Below are positions 34,960 to 43,450 of a stretch of DNA of 64,000 bases, one piece after another. The notes below the pieces were generated by a model. It saw only the letters and a list, made by a program, of their open reading frames with translations, did no database searches and was not told the origin of the DNA. Each line of letters starts with the position of its first letter. The first letter of the stretch is position 1. Made by a program: the position numbers and the translations under genes. This stretch comes from CAVRUD01 sp963849635. GTDB taxonomy: Bacteria; Chloroflexota; Chloroflexia; Thermomicrobiales; UBA6265. The stretch lies in the NCBI GenBank assembly GCA_963849635.1, contig CAWKIA010000003.1:124001-188000 (forward strand), given 5' to 3'.

Positions 34960-35799
34960 CTAATCTCTAGTAAGACGACAATAACGTTCGAATAGTTCCC
35001 CGGTGGTTGGATCGTCGCGAAGCATTTGGCGCAGGCGGGCCCTGGCCCGGCTGATCCGTGATTTGACGGTCCCCAGGGCGACTCCGGTAATCGCAGCGAC
35101 CTCCTCGTAGCCGTACCCCTGGACATCCGCCAGGATGACCGCCAGACGCTGGTCCTCCGGCAGGGTTGCCAGCGCCCGCTCAAGATGGAACGACAGTTCG
35201 CGCCTGGTCGCGAAATTCTCTGGATGCTCTGCCTGTTGCGACTGGCTGGTCCACTCTGGTTCGATTTCGTAGGGCTGAGCGTCGAGGGAGTCGGCTGGTC
35301 TGCGGCCGCGCGCGCGCAGGATGTCGTAGCAGCGGTTCGAAGCGATCCGCAGGAGCCAGGGTCGAAACATTCCTCCCCGGAACTGGTCGAGGGACGTCCA
35401 CGCTTTGACGAAGGTGTCCTGGGCGGCGTCTTCGGCGGAGGCGGCATCGCGCAACAGGCGCAAGCAGACATTGAAAACGGCCCGCTCGTGGCGAGTCACC
35501 AGCGTATTGAACGATGCCAGTTCACCCCGCTGCGCGTTCTTGACGAGTCGCTCGTCGATCAGGACTTCGGCGGCCTGGGTCGTGCTGGCCGCCGGCTCGG
35601 CCAGATCCTTTGGCTCGATCAGATCGGCGATGAGTACCTGTTCCGCGTCATCGAGTTCGCTGGAGATAACCGGTGCCGCACTGACCGTTGCTACAGGCGT
35701 CTCGTCGCGCGCCGCCGGATCCCAGCCCGCGATGACGGAGTCGCTAGCAGGCGCTTCCGTCGGCACTGACTTCGGCTGGGCATTCCGGCGGCGGAACAT
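34960..35799 (-). CDS. ECF-type RNA polymerase sigma factor
   Basis: 279 residues. The sigma-70 region 2 is FNTLVTRHERAVFNVCLRLL, with DAAQDTFVKAWTSLDQFRGG as 2.3/2.4; region 4 is LPEDQRLAVILADVQGYGYE then GVALGTVKSRISRARARLRQ. An unusually long 85-residue acidic N-terminal extension precedes region 2, without recognised domains. It forms a sigma/anti-sigma pair with the next gene. Such modules typically respond to envelope stress; HtrA and SIMPL genes nearby would be natural targets, but no promoter motif shared with them was found by eye. Confidence 0.92.
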   Translation of the reverse strand: MFRRRNAQPKSVPTEAPASDSVIAGWDPAARDETPVATVSAAPVISSELDDAEQVLIADLIEPKDLAEPAASTTQAAEVLIDERLVKNAQRGELASFNTLVTRHERAVFNVCLRLLRDAASAEDAAQDTFVKAWTSLDQFRGGMFRPWLLRIASNRCYDILRARGRRPADSLDAQPYEIEPEWTSQSQQAEHPENFATRRELSFHLERALATLPEDQRLAVILADVQGYGYEEVAAITGVALGTVKSRISRARARLRQMLRDDPTTGELFERYCRLTRD

Positions 35800-35850
35800 T
35801 GGGACGCGGACCTCGCGTGACGATATCTCAGAACAGGTTCGACATTGGAG

Positions 35851-36885
35851 CTAGACGAGCGCGACTTTCGCCAGGACGCCCGGGTTGGCCACCGTCAACG
35901 GGCGCCGACCGGAAAGGGCGAGCAGAGCCTGATTCAGCGTTTCGTTGCGGACGGTCTCGACCGAGCGCTCCGAATAGTACGCGGCGTGCGGCGTGAGGAT
36001 CACATTTGGCAGGGAGTAGAGGGGCGACTCAATCGGGAGCGGCTCGGGGTAGAAGACGTCCAGCCCGGCTCCGCCGAGATGCCCGCTCGTCAGCGCATCC
36101 GAAAGGGCTTCCAGATCAAGGATCGGTCCCCGTGCGGTGTTGACCAGGATCGCGCCTTGCTTCATCGCCGCAAACTGCTCCTTGCCAAGCAGTCCCCGAG
36201 TTTCGGGCGTCAGCGGCGAGTGGACCGTAATGATGTCGGAGCGAGAGAGGAGTTCGTCGAGCGCGACCGGCTCCGCGCCCCGGCTGGTGATCTCGCTCTG
36301 GTCGATGTACGGGTCGGCAACGATGATCTTGACCCCGAACGGCGCCATTCGCTTCGCGGATTCTCGGCCGATCCGACCGAACCCGATGATCCCCAGTGTT
36401 TGCTCGCGCAACGGCGGGATAACGTGGCTCAGCATCTGGCGGGTCTCAAACCGCTTGGCTACCCAGGCGCCCTGACGCAGATCGCGATCGAACTCGACGA
36501 TTCGCCTGTTGAGCCCAAGGATCAGGGAGACGGCGTGGTCGGCTACTTCCGCGGTGCAGTACTGGGGATAGTGGGTGACGATGATGCCGAGGTCGGTGGC
36601 GGCATCGAGATCGACGTTGTCGAGTCCCACGCCGTAGCGCGAAACCACCTTGAGTTTCGGCAGGCTGGTGAGCACACGCCGGCTAACGCCCTCAATGGTG
36701 CTGCACAGCAGTGCGTGGGCGTCGACACATTTAGCAATCAGATCGTCTTCATCTGAGACCGGAATCCCACGCAGATCGATGTCGAGTTCGGGAAACTGAT
36801 CGAGGATGCGCTGTTCCGGAGCCATATCCTTGTTATAGCGATTTGACGTCATGATGACGGTGTACTGAGACGTGGTCGCCGACAT
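35851..36885 (-). CDS. D-isomer 2-hydroxyacid dehydrogenase (CtBP / phosphoglycerate dehydrogenase-like)
   Basis: 344 residues. NAD-binding motif LGIIGFGRIGRESAKRM near residue 160, catalytic Arg in KVVSRYGVGLDNVDLD, Glu in the ARGPILDLEALSDAL neighbourhood, and catalytic His in LTPHAAYYSE. It would reduce 2-oxoacids or oxidise D-2-hydroxyacids with NAD(H). A C-terminal ACT domain is absent, unlike long SerA enzymes. The start could be M1 (36885) or an internal Met (MTSNRYNKDM). Upstream are about 250 bp with no gene and then the candidate RNA at 37138-37339 on the same strand, so it may share a transcript. Confidence 0.9.
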   Translation of the reverse strand: MSATTSQYTVIMTSNRYNKDMAPEQRILDQFPELDIDLRGIPVSDEDDLIAKCVDAHALLCSTIEGVSRRVLTSLPKLKVVSRYGVGLDNVDLDAATDLGIIVTHYPQYCTAEVADHAVSLILGLNRRIVEFDRDLRQGAWVAKRFETRQMLSHVIPPLREQTLGIIGFGRIGRESAKRMAPFGVKIIVADPYIDQSEITSRGAEPVALDELLSRSDIITVHSPLTPETRGLLGKEQFAAMKQGAILVNTARGPILDLEALSDALTSGHLGGAGLDVFYPEPLPIESPLYSLPNVILTPHAAYYSERSVETVRNETLNQALLALSGRRPLTVANPGVLAKVALV

Positions 36886-37137
36886 TCCCCCTCCAACCCT
36901 CTCCCAGGTGCCGAACGCTCAACGGCGAGCGCGTTCCAAGCGACGGCCCGATGACCGCCGGCTCCCTGCGAGGTGCCGCGTGCACACGTCTCTTTGGAAG
37001 CGGCGTTACTATCGCATAGCCAGGAAGCGCCGCGAAGCGCACGCATGCGAGCGTGGCGGCCCGGATATCGCCTGCTATAACGCGCGCCGGAGGGGGAGAG
37101 TTTCGGAGGGGGGACCGGGGAAGTCAAATAGCTTAGG

Positions 37138-37339
37138 AAAAATATAAGTCCCGACGAGCCGGACATCGTGCGAAGCTCCCCGCGACCGGCCGCTTTCCCA
37201 CGTCAACGCCCCGCAACGGACGTGGTTCCCTGGTCGATCCCTCTGCGGCCCGGTTTCGGTCGACAACCCCGCAATTGGTCGCCCGCCCGGTCTCCGCGTC
37301 TGGTGGTGAGCCCCGTCTCCGTTCGGCTCCTCGGGACTG
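37138..37339 (-). ncRNA. Candidate structured non-coding RNA of about 200 nt
   Basis: The ends pair over 15 positions with one mismatch: 37324-37338 with 37147-37161, right after which comes a U-rich run (37138-37146). A promoter (37347-37375) places the start at the first base of that stem. Inside are hairpin A (37261-37281, loop containing UUGCGGGG) and stem B (37245-37254 with 37185-37193, one bulge), which encloses a 7-bp hairpin (37198-37204 with 37219-37225, loop again with UUGCGGGG). No reading frame is plausible here. Length fits 6S RNA, but the branched fold does not; SRP, tmRNA and RNase P hallmarks are absent. The class is unknown. Confidence 0.55.
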
Positions 37340-37346
37340 TACGTAC

Positions 37347-37375
37347 ACTCTACACGTACACCCATCGGTTGTCAA
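37347..37375 (-). promoter_or_regulatory. Sigma-70-type promoter for the structured RNA, with overlapping palindrome
   Basis: On the minus strand, TTGACA (37375-37370) and TAGAGT (37352-37347) are 17 bp apart, a near-consensus pair. A palindrome, TGTACGT at 37338-37344 with ACGTACA at 37354-37360, spans the -10 element, so a repressor bound there would block initiation. The expected start is about 37339. Confidence 0.65.
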
Positions 37376-37441
37376 TAGCTCGGCCGCCCCGATTACTGCA
37401 TAAGACCAGCATTGTCACTGACTTGAAGGCGGCAAACCCAC

Positions 37442-37933
37442 TCAGACGTCGTCCCGACGCCACGTTCTCGGCTTCAGGCTTTTCTCATCCCAGCCCTCGA
37501 ACACCATGATCTGAACTCGCCACGGATCGAGCCGCAATGGCGTGAACAGCTCGTTCTCGGCCGAACCAAGATCGGAGAGATCGTAGCCAAGGGGCGGTGG
37601 GGTGGTGTTGAAGAGGTCGTAGACATAGCGCTTCGTCTCGAGATCCTCGACCCAGCTGGCCACGCAATCGACCATGACCGTATTTTGGGCCGGGTTCCAA
37701 TACGAGCAAGCGACGTGGGGATTGCCCGCAAGGTGGGCGACCTTGATCGGCGTGCGGTTCGTCGCGACCCAGCCGACCGGCTGCCCATCACGCACCTCGA
37801 AAATAGGATGGAGGATGCGGGAGCGGGGCCGACCCTGGGCGTCGACCGTCGTCACCGTGCAATGGACGATGTCGGCGGTCAACCTGAGGAAGTCGGCTTC
37901 GAACGGCTCAAACGACATTGTCACCTTCCTCAA
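37442..37933 (-). CDS. Pyridoxamine 5'-phosphate oxidase-like FMN-binding protein
   Basis: 163 residues with the split-barrel flavin fold: VTTVDAQGRPRSRILHPIFE, then VGWVATNRTPIKVAHLAGNP, then VACSYWNPAQNTVMVDCVAS. These are the conserved strands and FMN/F420-contact region of PPOX-type proteins. It may oxidise pyridoxamine phosphate or reduce other substrates with flavin or deazaflavin; the exact cofactor is not decided by sequence alone. It lies alone, upstream of the structured RNA on the same strand. Confidence 0.85.
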   Translation of the reverse strand: MRKVTMSFEPFEADFLRLTADIVHCTVTTVDAQGRPRSRILHPIFEVRDGQPVGWVATNRTPIKVAHLAGNPHVACSYWNPAQNTVMVDCVASWVEDLETKRYVYDLFNTTPPPLGYDLSDLGSAENELFTPLRLDPWRVQIMVFEGWDEKSLKPRTWRRDDV

Positions 37934-38094
37934 TCCTCCTAACTGCGTACATTCACCTCAATTAACGCACGGACGCCGCCGATGGGAAATCGGCGGCGTC
38001 AGCTTACGCAAAGATTGTCTGAACCGTGGCTATTAGCACGTGCAGGCTCATGAGCCTGAATAGACTATGGTCGGATGTCGCCCCGCTCTCACCT

Positions 38095-38237
38095 GTCATC
38101 CCGAGCTTGTCGAGGGATCTAGAGGGGAAGGCGTCCCGATCGGCCGCCGTCTTTGAGAGGAATGCGCCGTCTTCTCGGCCACCGGGACTCGTCAGTGCTT
38201 CGTGTCCTTCGAGATCCCTCGACAAGCTCGGGATGAC
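38095..38237. repeat. MITE-like element with 26-bp perfect inverted ends, copy 1
   Basis: The left end (38095-38120, starting GTCATCCCGAGCTTGTCGAG) is exactly complementary to the right end (38212-38237). The 91-bp middle has no gene. A diverged copy lies in reverse orientation at 52864-53018 and shares both ends and parts of the middle (TCTAGAGGGGAA and GCCGTCTTCTCGG). It occupies most of the 37934-38301 gene-free stretch. It is probably a non-autonomous transposable element or large REP-type palindrome. Confidence 0.75.
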
Positions 38238-38301
38238 GGAGGGGGCGCCAGGACGCCAGCGGTGGGCCACTCCAATGGGCGCCATTGAGTCTGCATGGGG
38301 A

Positions 38302-38925
38302 CTAATAGCCGCCGTCAGAATCCTCGGCGATGTCATCGACCTCGAAGAGTCCAAACTGCTTCAGGGCGCCAAGGGCGTCGACCTGGTACCAGTACTCGGT
38401 TACCTTGCCGTCGACGACGGTGACGAACGCGATCCAGGGCACGACGAGTTCTCCGCCGGTCGGAGAAAGCTCTTGAAGCGGTCCCTCGTGCTTCCCTTCA
38501 AAGACGCCATGGGCGGCAATCTGATTGCCCTCGATGATGACGCCAATGAGCTTGATCTTCCGGTTCGGGAACGCTTCGACCGAGAGTTCAAGTCGGTCCT
38601 TGACCCACTTCAGATCTTTCCCTTCGCCGGGGGTCGCCAGAGGAACATGTCCGATCGCGTCCGGTTCGACCCACTGGTCCAGGTCGTCAGGGTTGTCGCT
38701 ATTCAGAGCGGCGATGATGCCGTCCGCGATCGCCAGGTATTCCTCGCGATCGCTGTCGGCGTTCTCCTGGGCCGCCATCGCGGGTGCGCTAGAGCCGAGC
38801 ACCGCGGCGGCGGTGAGTGCCGCGCCTCCGCCGCCGACCCGGATGAGAGCGGCGCGGCGCGACATGTTTTGGGCCGGACCGAAATGAGCCATTGCGTCTT
38901 GCGTGGGCTTGTTCTGGGACAGCAT
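38302..38925 (-). CDS. Tat-exported SnoaL-like / ester cyclase family protein
   Basis: About 207 residues from ATG 38925, preceded by GGAGGTCC; the frame continues upstream to 39162 without conserved sequence. A Tat signal (SRRAALIRVGGGGAALTAAA, ending APAMA) precedes a SnoaL-type cone fold (IADGIIAALNSDNPDDLDQW, then IGVIIEGNQIAAHGVFEGKH, then VVDGKVTEYWYQVDALGAL). Members include polyketide cyclases and many uncharacterised ligand-binding proteins. No catalytic role can be given. Confidence 0.82.
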   Translation of the reverse strand: MLSQNKPTQDAMAHFGPAQNMSRRAALIRVGGGGAALTAAAVLGSSAPAMAAQENADSDREEYLAIADGIIAALNSDNPDDLDQWVEPDAIGHVPLATPGEGKDLKWVKDRLELSVEAFPNRKIKLIGVIIEGNQIAAHGVFEGKHEGPLQELSPTGGELVVPWIAFVTVVDGKVTEYWYQVDALGALKQFGLFEVDDIAEDSDGGY

Positions 38926-39144
38926 CGACTGGACCTCCAGTGCTTGAGAGATTGGGCGAGGAACATCCCCGCGACTGGCGCCATTCTGTGGGTGAAGGGG
39001 AGGTGGAACATCGGCAGATTTGCCCATTCTGACAGTGACGGTCACCCACGACGAAGCGGGAACTTGCCCAGACTCATCTCTATCGAGTACCGAGTGGCAG
39101 CCGCGATGCCGACGTAGCCAAATGCCGATAAACGCCGCATAGGG

Positions 39145-39173
39145 TTGGTTCCAACGAGTCAATATGGTAGGAT
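39145..39173 (+). promoter_or_regulatory. Probable promoter of rpsO, in the 38926-39257 gene-free stretch
   Basis: TTGGTT (39145-39150) and TAGGAT (39168-39173) are separated by 17 bp. The transcript would start about 75 bp before rpsO and contain a small CGCCC/GGGCG hairpin around 39190-39200, in the position where S15 leader regulation occurs in other bacteria. No gene is seen elsewhere in the stretch. Confidence 0.45.
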
Positions 39174-39257
39174 TCCGGTTTAGCTTCGCCCTCAGGGCGG
39201 CGTTTTGTGATGCGCACGTTTGAGGCGTGAATAGTTGGAGGGGGAGGCGCCGCCACC

Positions 39258-39527
39258 ATGGCGTTGCAGAAGGTCCAGAAGGACGACATCATCTCGGATT
39301 TCCGGGTCCATGAGAGCGATACCGGCTCGCCGGAGGTCCAGATTGCCCTCCTCACCGAGCGGATCAACGGTCTAACCGGCCACCTTCGCGAGCATCGACA
39401 CGATCACCACTCGCGCCGCGGCCTGCTAAAACTCGTCGGTCGCCGTCGGCGGTTGCTTGCGTACCTGAGCGACAAGGATGTGGAGCGCTACCGCGCCACC
39501 ATCTCTCGCCTTGGGCTGCGGAAGTAG
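39258..39527 (+). CDS. rpsO: 30S ribosomal protein S15
   Basis: 89 residues, the full usual length. MALQKVQKDDIISDFRVHES, then DTGSPEVQIALLTERINGLT, then HRHDHHSRRGLLKLVGRRRR and LLAYL are the conserved S15 helices, including the 16S-binding HxxDxxSRRGLLxLVxxRR motif. S15 binds the central domain of 16S rRNA and nucleates assembly. The gene is followed by a strong terminator and then pnp, the widely conserved rpsO-pnp order. Confidence 0.98.
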   Translation: MALQKVQKDDIISDFRVHESDTGSPEVQIALLTERINGLTGHLREHRHDHHSRRGLLKLVGRRRRLLAYLSDKDVERYRATISRLGLRK

Positions 39528-39661
39528 TCGGGGTCATCGGGACACTGATCGGTACAGCGTTGTCCGTATCACCTAAGCATATCCCTGCGCCTGGCACGAC
39601 ACCCCGGCGCCCCGGCCATTCGGATTCCCGGTCGGCCGTCGTCTGCTATCTCGAAGCCGGT

Positions 39662-39686
39662 CGCCCGAGGCACGCAGCCTCGGGCG
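39662..39686 (+). terminator. Intrinsic terminator after rpsO
   Basis: A perfect 10-bp GC-rich stem (CGCCCGAGGC with GCCTCGGGCG) around a 5-nt loop is followed by ATCTTCGTTTT. It ends or attenuates the rpsO transcript before pnp. Confidence 0.9.
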
Positions 39687-39689
39687 ATC

Positions 39690-39959
39690 TTCGTTTTCCT
39701 GGTGGCTATCAGAAAGGAGGTGAGCCGACGTTCACCGCGACGCATGCGGCGCCGATCAACGGCTCACGACATGCGGCATCTGTCCGGTGTGGCGTGGGGA
39801 ATTGGAGCGTGCCGGGGAGTCCGCTCGCCGTTACGCTCCAGTCCCTCACCCACCACCTACTCGAACCACTGGTCACGCGATCCTTGACGGACGTGGCCCG
39901 CATCCCACATGGCGGGCGGTAGTGACCTGTGACTTGCAAGACGTGAATGAGGAAATGCA
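39690..39959 (+). other. pnp leader region with extended Shine-Dalgarno-like sequence
   Basis: No convincing protein gene. AGAAAGGAGGTGA at 39711-39723 is nearly the full complement of the 16S rRNA 3' end, but the nearest ATG (39744) is 23 nt beyond it. A GTG-start frame (39702-39887) spans the motif and reads like non-coding sequence. The actual pnp ribosome site is near GAATGAGGAAATG just before 39960. Confidence 0.45.
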
Positions 39960-42382
39960 ATGTCAATAGATGCTAGGCAACGTGTAAAGTCCGTCAGCCT
40001 CGAAGTGGCTGGCCGGACTCTGACCATCGAGACCGGTCTCCTCGCCGAGCAGGCGCATGGCGCCGTTACCGTCCGCTACGGCGACACCATGCTGTTGGGC
40101 ACCGTCGTCGGAGAGCAGCAGGCGAGGGAACAGGTCGACTTTTTCCCGCTGACCATCGACTACGAAGAGCGAATGTACGCTGCCGGCAAGATTCCCGGCG
40201 GCTTTATCAAGCGCGAGGGTCGCCCGACCGAGGCCGCGATCCTGGCCGCCCGTCTGACCGACCGGCCGCTTCGCCCGCTCTTCCCGAAGGGCTACCGGGC
40301 CGAGGTCCAGGTCGTCAATACCGTCCTTTCGGCCGATCAGGTCAATAACCCGGACATTCTCTCGGTCATCGCGCGCGTCCGCCGCGCTGGCCATCTCGCC
40401 GATCCCGTTCGACGGGCCGGTGGCCGCGGTTCGGCTGGGTCTGATCGATGGCCAGATCATCGTCAATCCCTCTTATGAACAGCTGGCGGAAAGCGATCTC
40501 GACGCGGTCGTAGCCGGCACCGCGAACGCGATCATGATGGTCGAGGGCGAGGCGAAGGAGGTCGACGAGCAGACGCTGCTCGATGGCTTCGCCATCGCTC
40601 ACGAAGAGATCAAGCGCATCGTCGCCATGCAGAACGACCTGGCGGCCCAGCTTGGCGTTGAGAAGTGGGAGTACACGACGCCCACCAAAGACGAAGCGCT
40701 CTACGCCGCCGTGAGCGATGTGCTTGGAGATCGACTGCGCGCCGCCGTCCGCAACCCTGACAAGGTCGTGCGGCTCGAAGGCACCAATCAGCTCAAGACC
40801 GAGATCGTCGCGGCCCTCGACGGCGGCATCGGACGGTGAGACACCGCGGTTCGCCGCTAAGGACGTCAGCGAGGCGTTCGAATCGCTCCTCAAGTCTGAA
40901 GTGCGTTCCGGGATCATCCAGCAAGGCATCCGTCCAGATGGGCGCACCCCGGAGGAGATCCGCCCGATCTGGACAATGGTTGGCTATCTGCCCCGTGCTC
41001 ATGGCAGCGCCATTTTCACCCGCGGTCAGACCCAGGCGCTCACCGTCGTCACCCTTGGTTCGACGGCCGAGGAGCAGCGGCTCGACTCGATCTCGCCCGA
41101 GACAACCAAGCGATACATCCACCACTACAACTTCCCGCCGTACAGCGTCGGTGAAGTCCGGCGGATGCGCGGCCCAAGCCGTCGCGATCAGGGCCACGGC
41201 GCCCTTGCGGAGCGGGCACTGGTCAATGTCATCCCCGACACTGACACCTTCCCATACACGCTGCGCTTGGTCTCCGACATCCTCAGTTCTAACGGTTCTT
41301 CCTCAATGGCAAGTGTCTGTGGCAGCACGCTGGCGCTCATGGACGCGGGCGTGCCGATCAAGGCACCCGTGGCCGGTGTCGCGATGGGCCTCATCACCGA
41401 GGGGAGCAGTGCTGATGCCGGCTACACCATCCTGACCGACATCCAGGGGATGGAAGACTCCCTCGGTGACATGGACTTCAAGGTCGCCGGCACCGAAGCA
41501 GGTATCACCGCGATCCAGATGGACATCAAGGTCCAGGGCATCACTCAGGAGATCCTGCAGCAGGCGCTGGAGCAGGCCCACACGGGCAGACTCTTCATCC
41601 TCGACAAGATGCTGGAAACCTTGCCCGCCCCCCGGACCGAGCTCTCCCGCCTGGCCCCGCGCGTCGAGCGGATCAAGATCAACCCGGAGAAGATCGGCGC
41701 GGTCATCGGCCCTGGCGGCAAGATGATCCGCTCCATCCAGGAAGAGACCGGCACCAAGATCGACATCAGCGATGACGGCACCGTCTCGGTCTCGTCCTCC
41801 GATCCCGCCGGCACCGAAGCCGCCGTCCTCCGGATCAAGGGTCTGACCCAGGACATCCGGATCGAGCGCGGCGAGAAGTACACCGGCAAGGTCGTCACGA
41901 TCATGCCGTTCGGCGCCTTCGTCGAGCTGGTCCCGGGCAAGGACGGCCTTGTCCACATCTCGGAGCTGTCCGAGGATCCCGCCGTCCGGGTCAACCGGGT
42001 CGAGGACGTCGTCAATATCGGCGACGAGATCACCGTCATGGTGACCGAGGTCGCCCCGAACGGGAAGATCAGCCTCTCCCGCCGGGCGGCCATCACCGGC
42101 CAGTTGCCGGAGCCCAAGGCCGACCGCGGCCCGCGCCCAGGAGGCCCGGGTGGACCGCGTAGCTTCGACGGGGATCGTGGCCCGCGTCGCGACTTCGGCG
42201 ATCGGCCGCCGCGCCGCGACGACTTTGGTGATCGCGGCCCCCGCCGTGAAGGCGGAGACCGCAGCGGCTATCGCACTGATGTCGCGGAGCCAGGCGGTGG
42301 ACCGCGCGGCGAAGATGGCGACCGCGGCCCACGCGGCCTGCAGAACCGCCCCGGCGATGCCCGCCAGCGCCCGGACGAGTAG
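39960..42382 (+). CDS. pnp: Polyribonucleotide nucleotidyltransferase (PNPase), two frameshifts
   Basis: A phosphorolytic 3'-5' exoribonuclease in RNA turnover. RNase PH domain 1 begins at SLEVAGRTLTIETGLLAEQA; frame 1 ends in normal family sequence near 40375, frame 2 runs from AALAISPIPFDGPVAAVRLG to LDGGIGR near 40838, and frame 3 continues FAAKDVSEAFESLLK to the end. RNase PH domain 2, KH (IGPGGKMIRSIQEETG) and S1 (GKVVTIMPFGAFVELVPG) follow. The last 85 residues are Arg/Gly/Asp-rich and disordered. No homologous sequence is missing, so two single-base errors are the likely cause of the breaks. Confidence 0.95.
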
Positions 42383-42430
42383 CCCTGCGAGCCCGTCTAT
42401 CACCGCAGAGATCAGCGTTTGTAACCAATG

Positions 42431-42460
42431 AGACGGGCGGCGCGATCGCGCCGCCCGTCT
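42431..42460. terminator. Terminator after pnp
   Basis: A perfect 30-bp palindrome built from AGACGGGCGGCGCGA and its complement, followed by CTAGTTTT. It lies 48 bp after the pnp stop and should terminate that transcript. Confidence 0.85.
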
Positions 42461-42526
42461 CTAGTTTTCGATAGAGCTGTCTTCAACGTGTGCTCGTCCG
42501 AGAGCGTCACGCCGCGTAGTCATCAC

Positions 42527-42547
42527 CCGGGGTCTTTAGCCCCGGGC
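42527..42547. terminator. Second hairpin between pnp and the zinc-ribbon gene
   Basis: CCCGGGG (42527-42533) pairs with CCCCGGG (42541-42547) around TCTTTAG. It sits between convergent genes and resembles the hairpin at 32646-32663 in placement and layout. Confidence 0.5.
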
Positions 42548-42624
42548 GGCGGGAAACGGCGAGTCGCAACCCCTCGGGCTGTCCCCAACTGTGGGAACAC
42601 CTACCGTCGAGACTCCTCGATCTG

Positions 42625-43254
42625 TTAGTCGTCCGCCGACTCCGTCGCAATATCCGCGATCGATGTCCCAACGTCCTCGAAGAAGTCCTGGCCGGATGGG
42701 GTGATGCTGTAGATGAACAGCCCGACACAGAGGATCAGGCAACCGAGCAGGATACCCAGCACGATCATCAGGAAGCGGTTGCGGCCGCGCCGAGGAGGTG
42801 CATCGGCCTCATCGGTTGTCTGCGACATGCCCCCCATCCGCCAGTCGGGATACTGAGGCGGAAGCGAGCTGCTCTGGGGCGTCAAAGGTGGAGGCGGGAC
42901 GAATGGCGGAGGGGAAGGTGGCGGTGTCGGCGCCGGGGTTGTTTGCGCCCACCCCGTAGGCGGTGCCGGCGGCTGCGACGGCGGTATCGGTGGCGGCGGG
43001 AAGTCGAACGAGTCGCCGGGTTGGGATCCCGTTGACGACGGAGGAGGAGTCGACGGGGTGTCCCGCAGTGGTGGCCAAACCGGAATAGTTGGATCGAATG
43101 CCGGGGGAGGGGTTTGCTGCTGGGGCGCCAGGGCCGGTGTCGTCGGGATCGCGGGCGGCGGCTCCGGCGGCGTCGCCTGGGACAGGTCGGTGCCGCAATT
43201 GAAGCAAAACCGAGCGCCCGGCTCGTTTGTCTCCCCGCAGTTCGGACATCTCAT
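42625..43254 (-). CDS. Zinc-ribbon, Pro-rich, single-pass membrane protein
   Basis: 209 residues. The first 25 residues are a rubredoxin-like zinc ribbon (CPNCGETNEPGARFCFNCG). About 120 residues of Pro-rich low-complexity sequence follow, then a basic patch (PPRRGRNR) and one membrane helix (FLMIVLGILLGCLILCVGLF). The topology, ribbon inside and a short segment outside, is common in bacterial zinc-ribbon membrane proteins of unknown role. It converges on pnp and has no obvious partner. Confidence 0.8.
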   Translation of the reverse strand: MRCPNCGETNEPGARFCFNCGTDLSQATPPEPPPAIPTTPALAPQQQTPPPAFDPTIPVWPPLRDTPSTPPPSSTGSQPGDSFDFPPPPIPPSQPPAPPTGWAQTTPAPTPPPSPPPFVPPPPLTPQSSSLPPQYPDWRMGGMSQTTDEADAPPRRGRNRFLMIVLGILLGCLILCVGLFIYSITPSGQDFFEDVGTSIADIATESADD

Positions 43255-43450
43255 CGGATGCGGTGCCCTCCCCGTGCCCCCAGACGTTCCGGGTGGCCGG
43301 TCGGTGTAATTCGCGTGACGTCAGGCGCCGCCGGGCAATGCACACCACCGCAAGACGCCCTGCAATGGCCGTCTTTCACGGGGGTGATTGGCAACGACCG
43401 TGAAGGATACCTTACGGTGACAGGATGGCTGACGGTGATTGTGCAGGCGG

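Noticed and set aside
35845..36756. A 303-codon plus-strand frame over the dehydrogenase
   Set aside because: Antisense to the Rossmann motif and catalytic residues of the dehydrogenase.
36886..37137. T-box or serine-type riboswitch for the dehydrogenase
   Set aside because: No AGGGUGGNACCGCG-like T-box sequence and no specifier-type stem were seen.
37138..37339. SRP RNA, tmRNA or RNase P RNA
   Set aside because: The SRP tetraloop region, tmRNA alanine acceptor ends and RNase P core sequences are not present; length alone allows 6S RNA but the fold is branched.
39960..40839. pnp as a true pseudogene or a programmed frameshift
   Set aside because: The enzyme is highly conserved, both shifts leave all flanking residues intact, and no slippery heptamer was seen at either place; sequence error is simpler.
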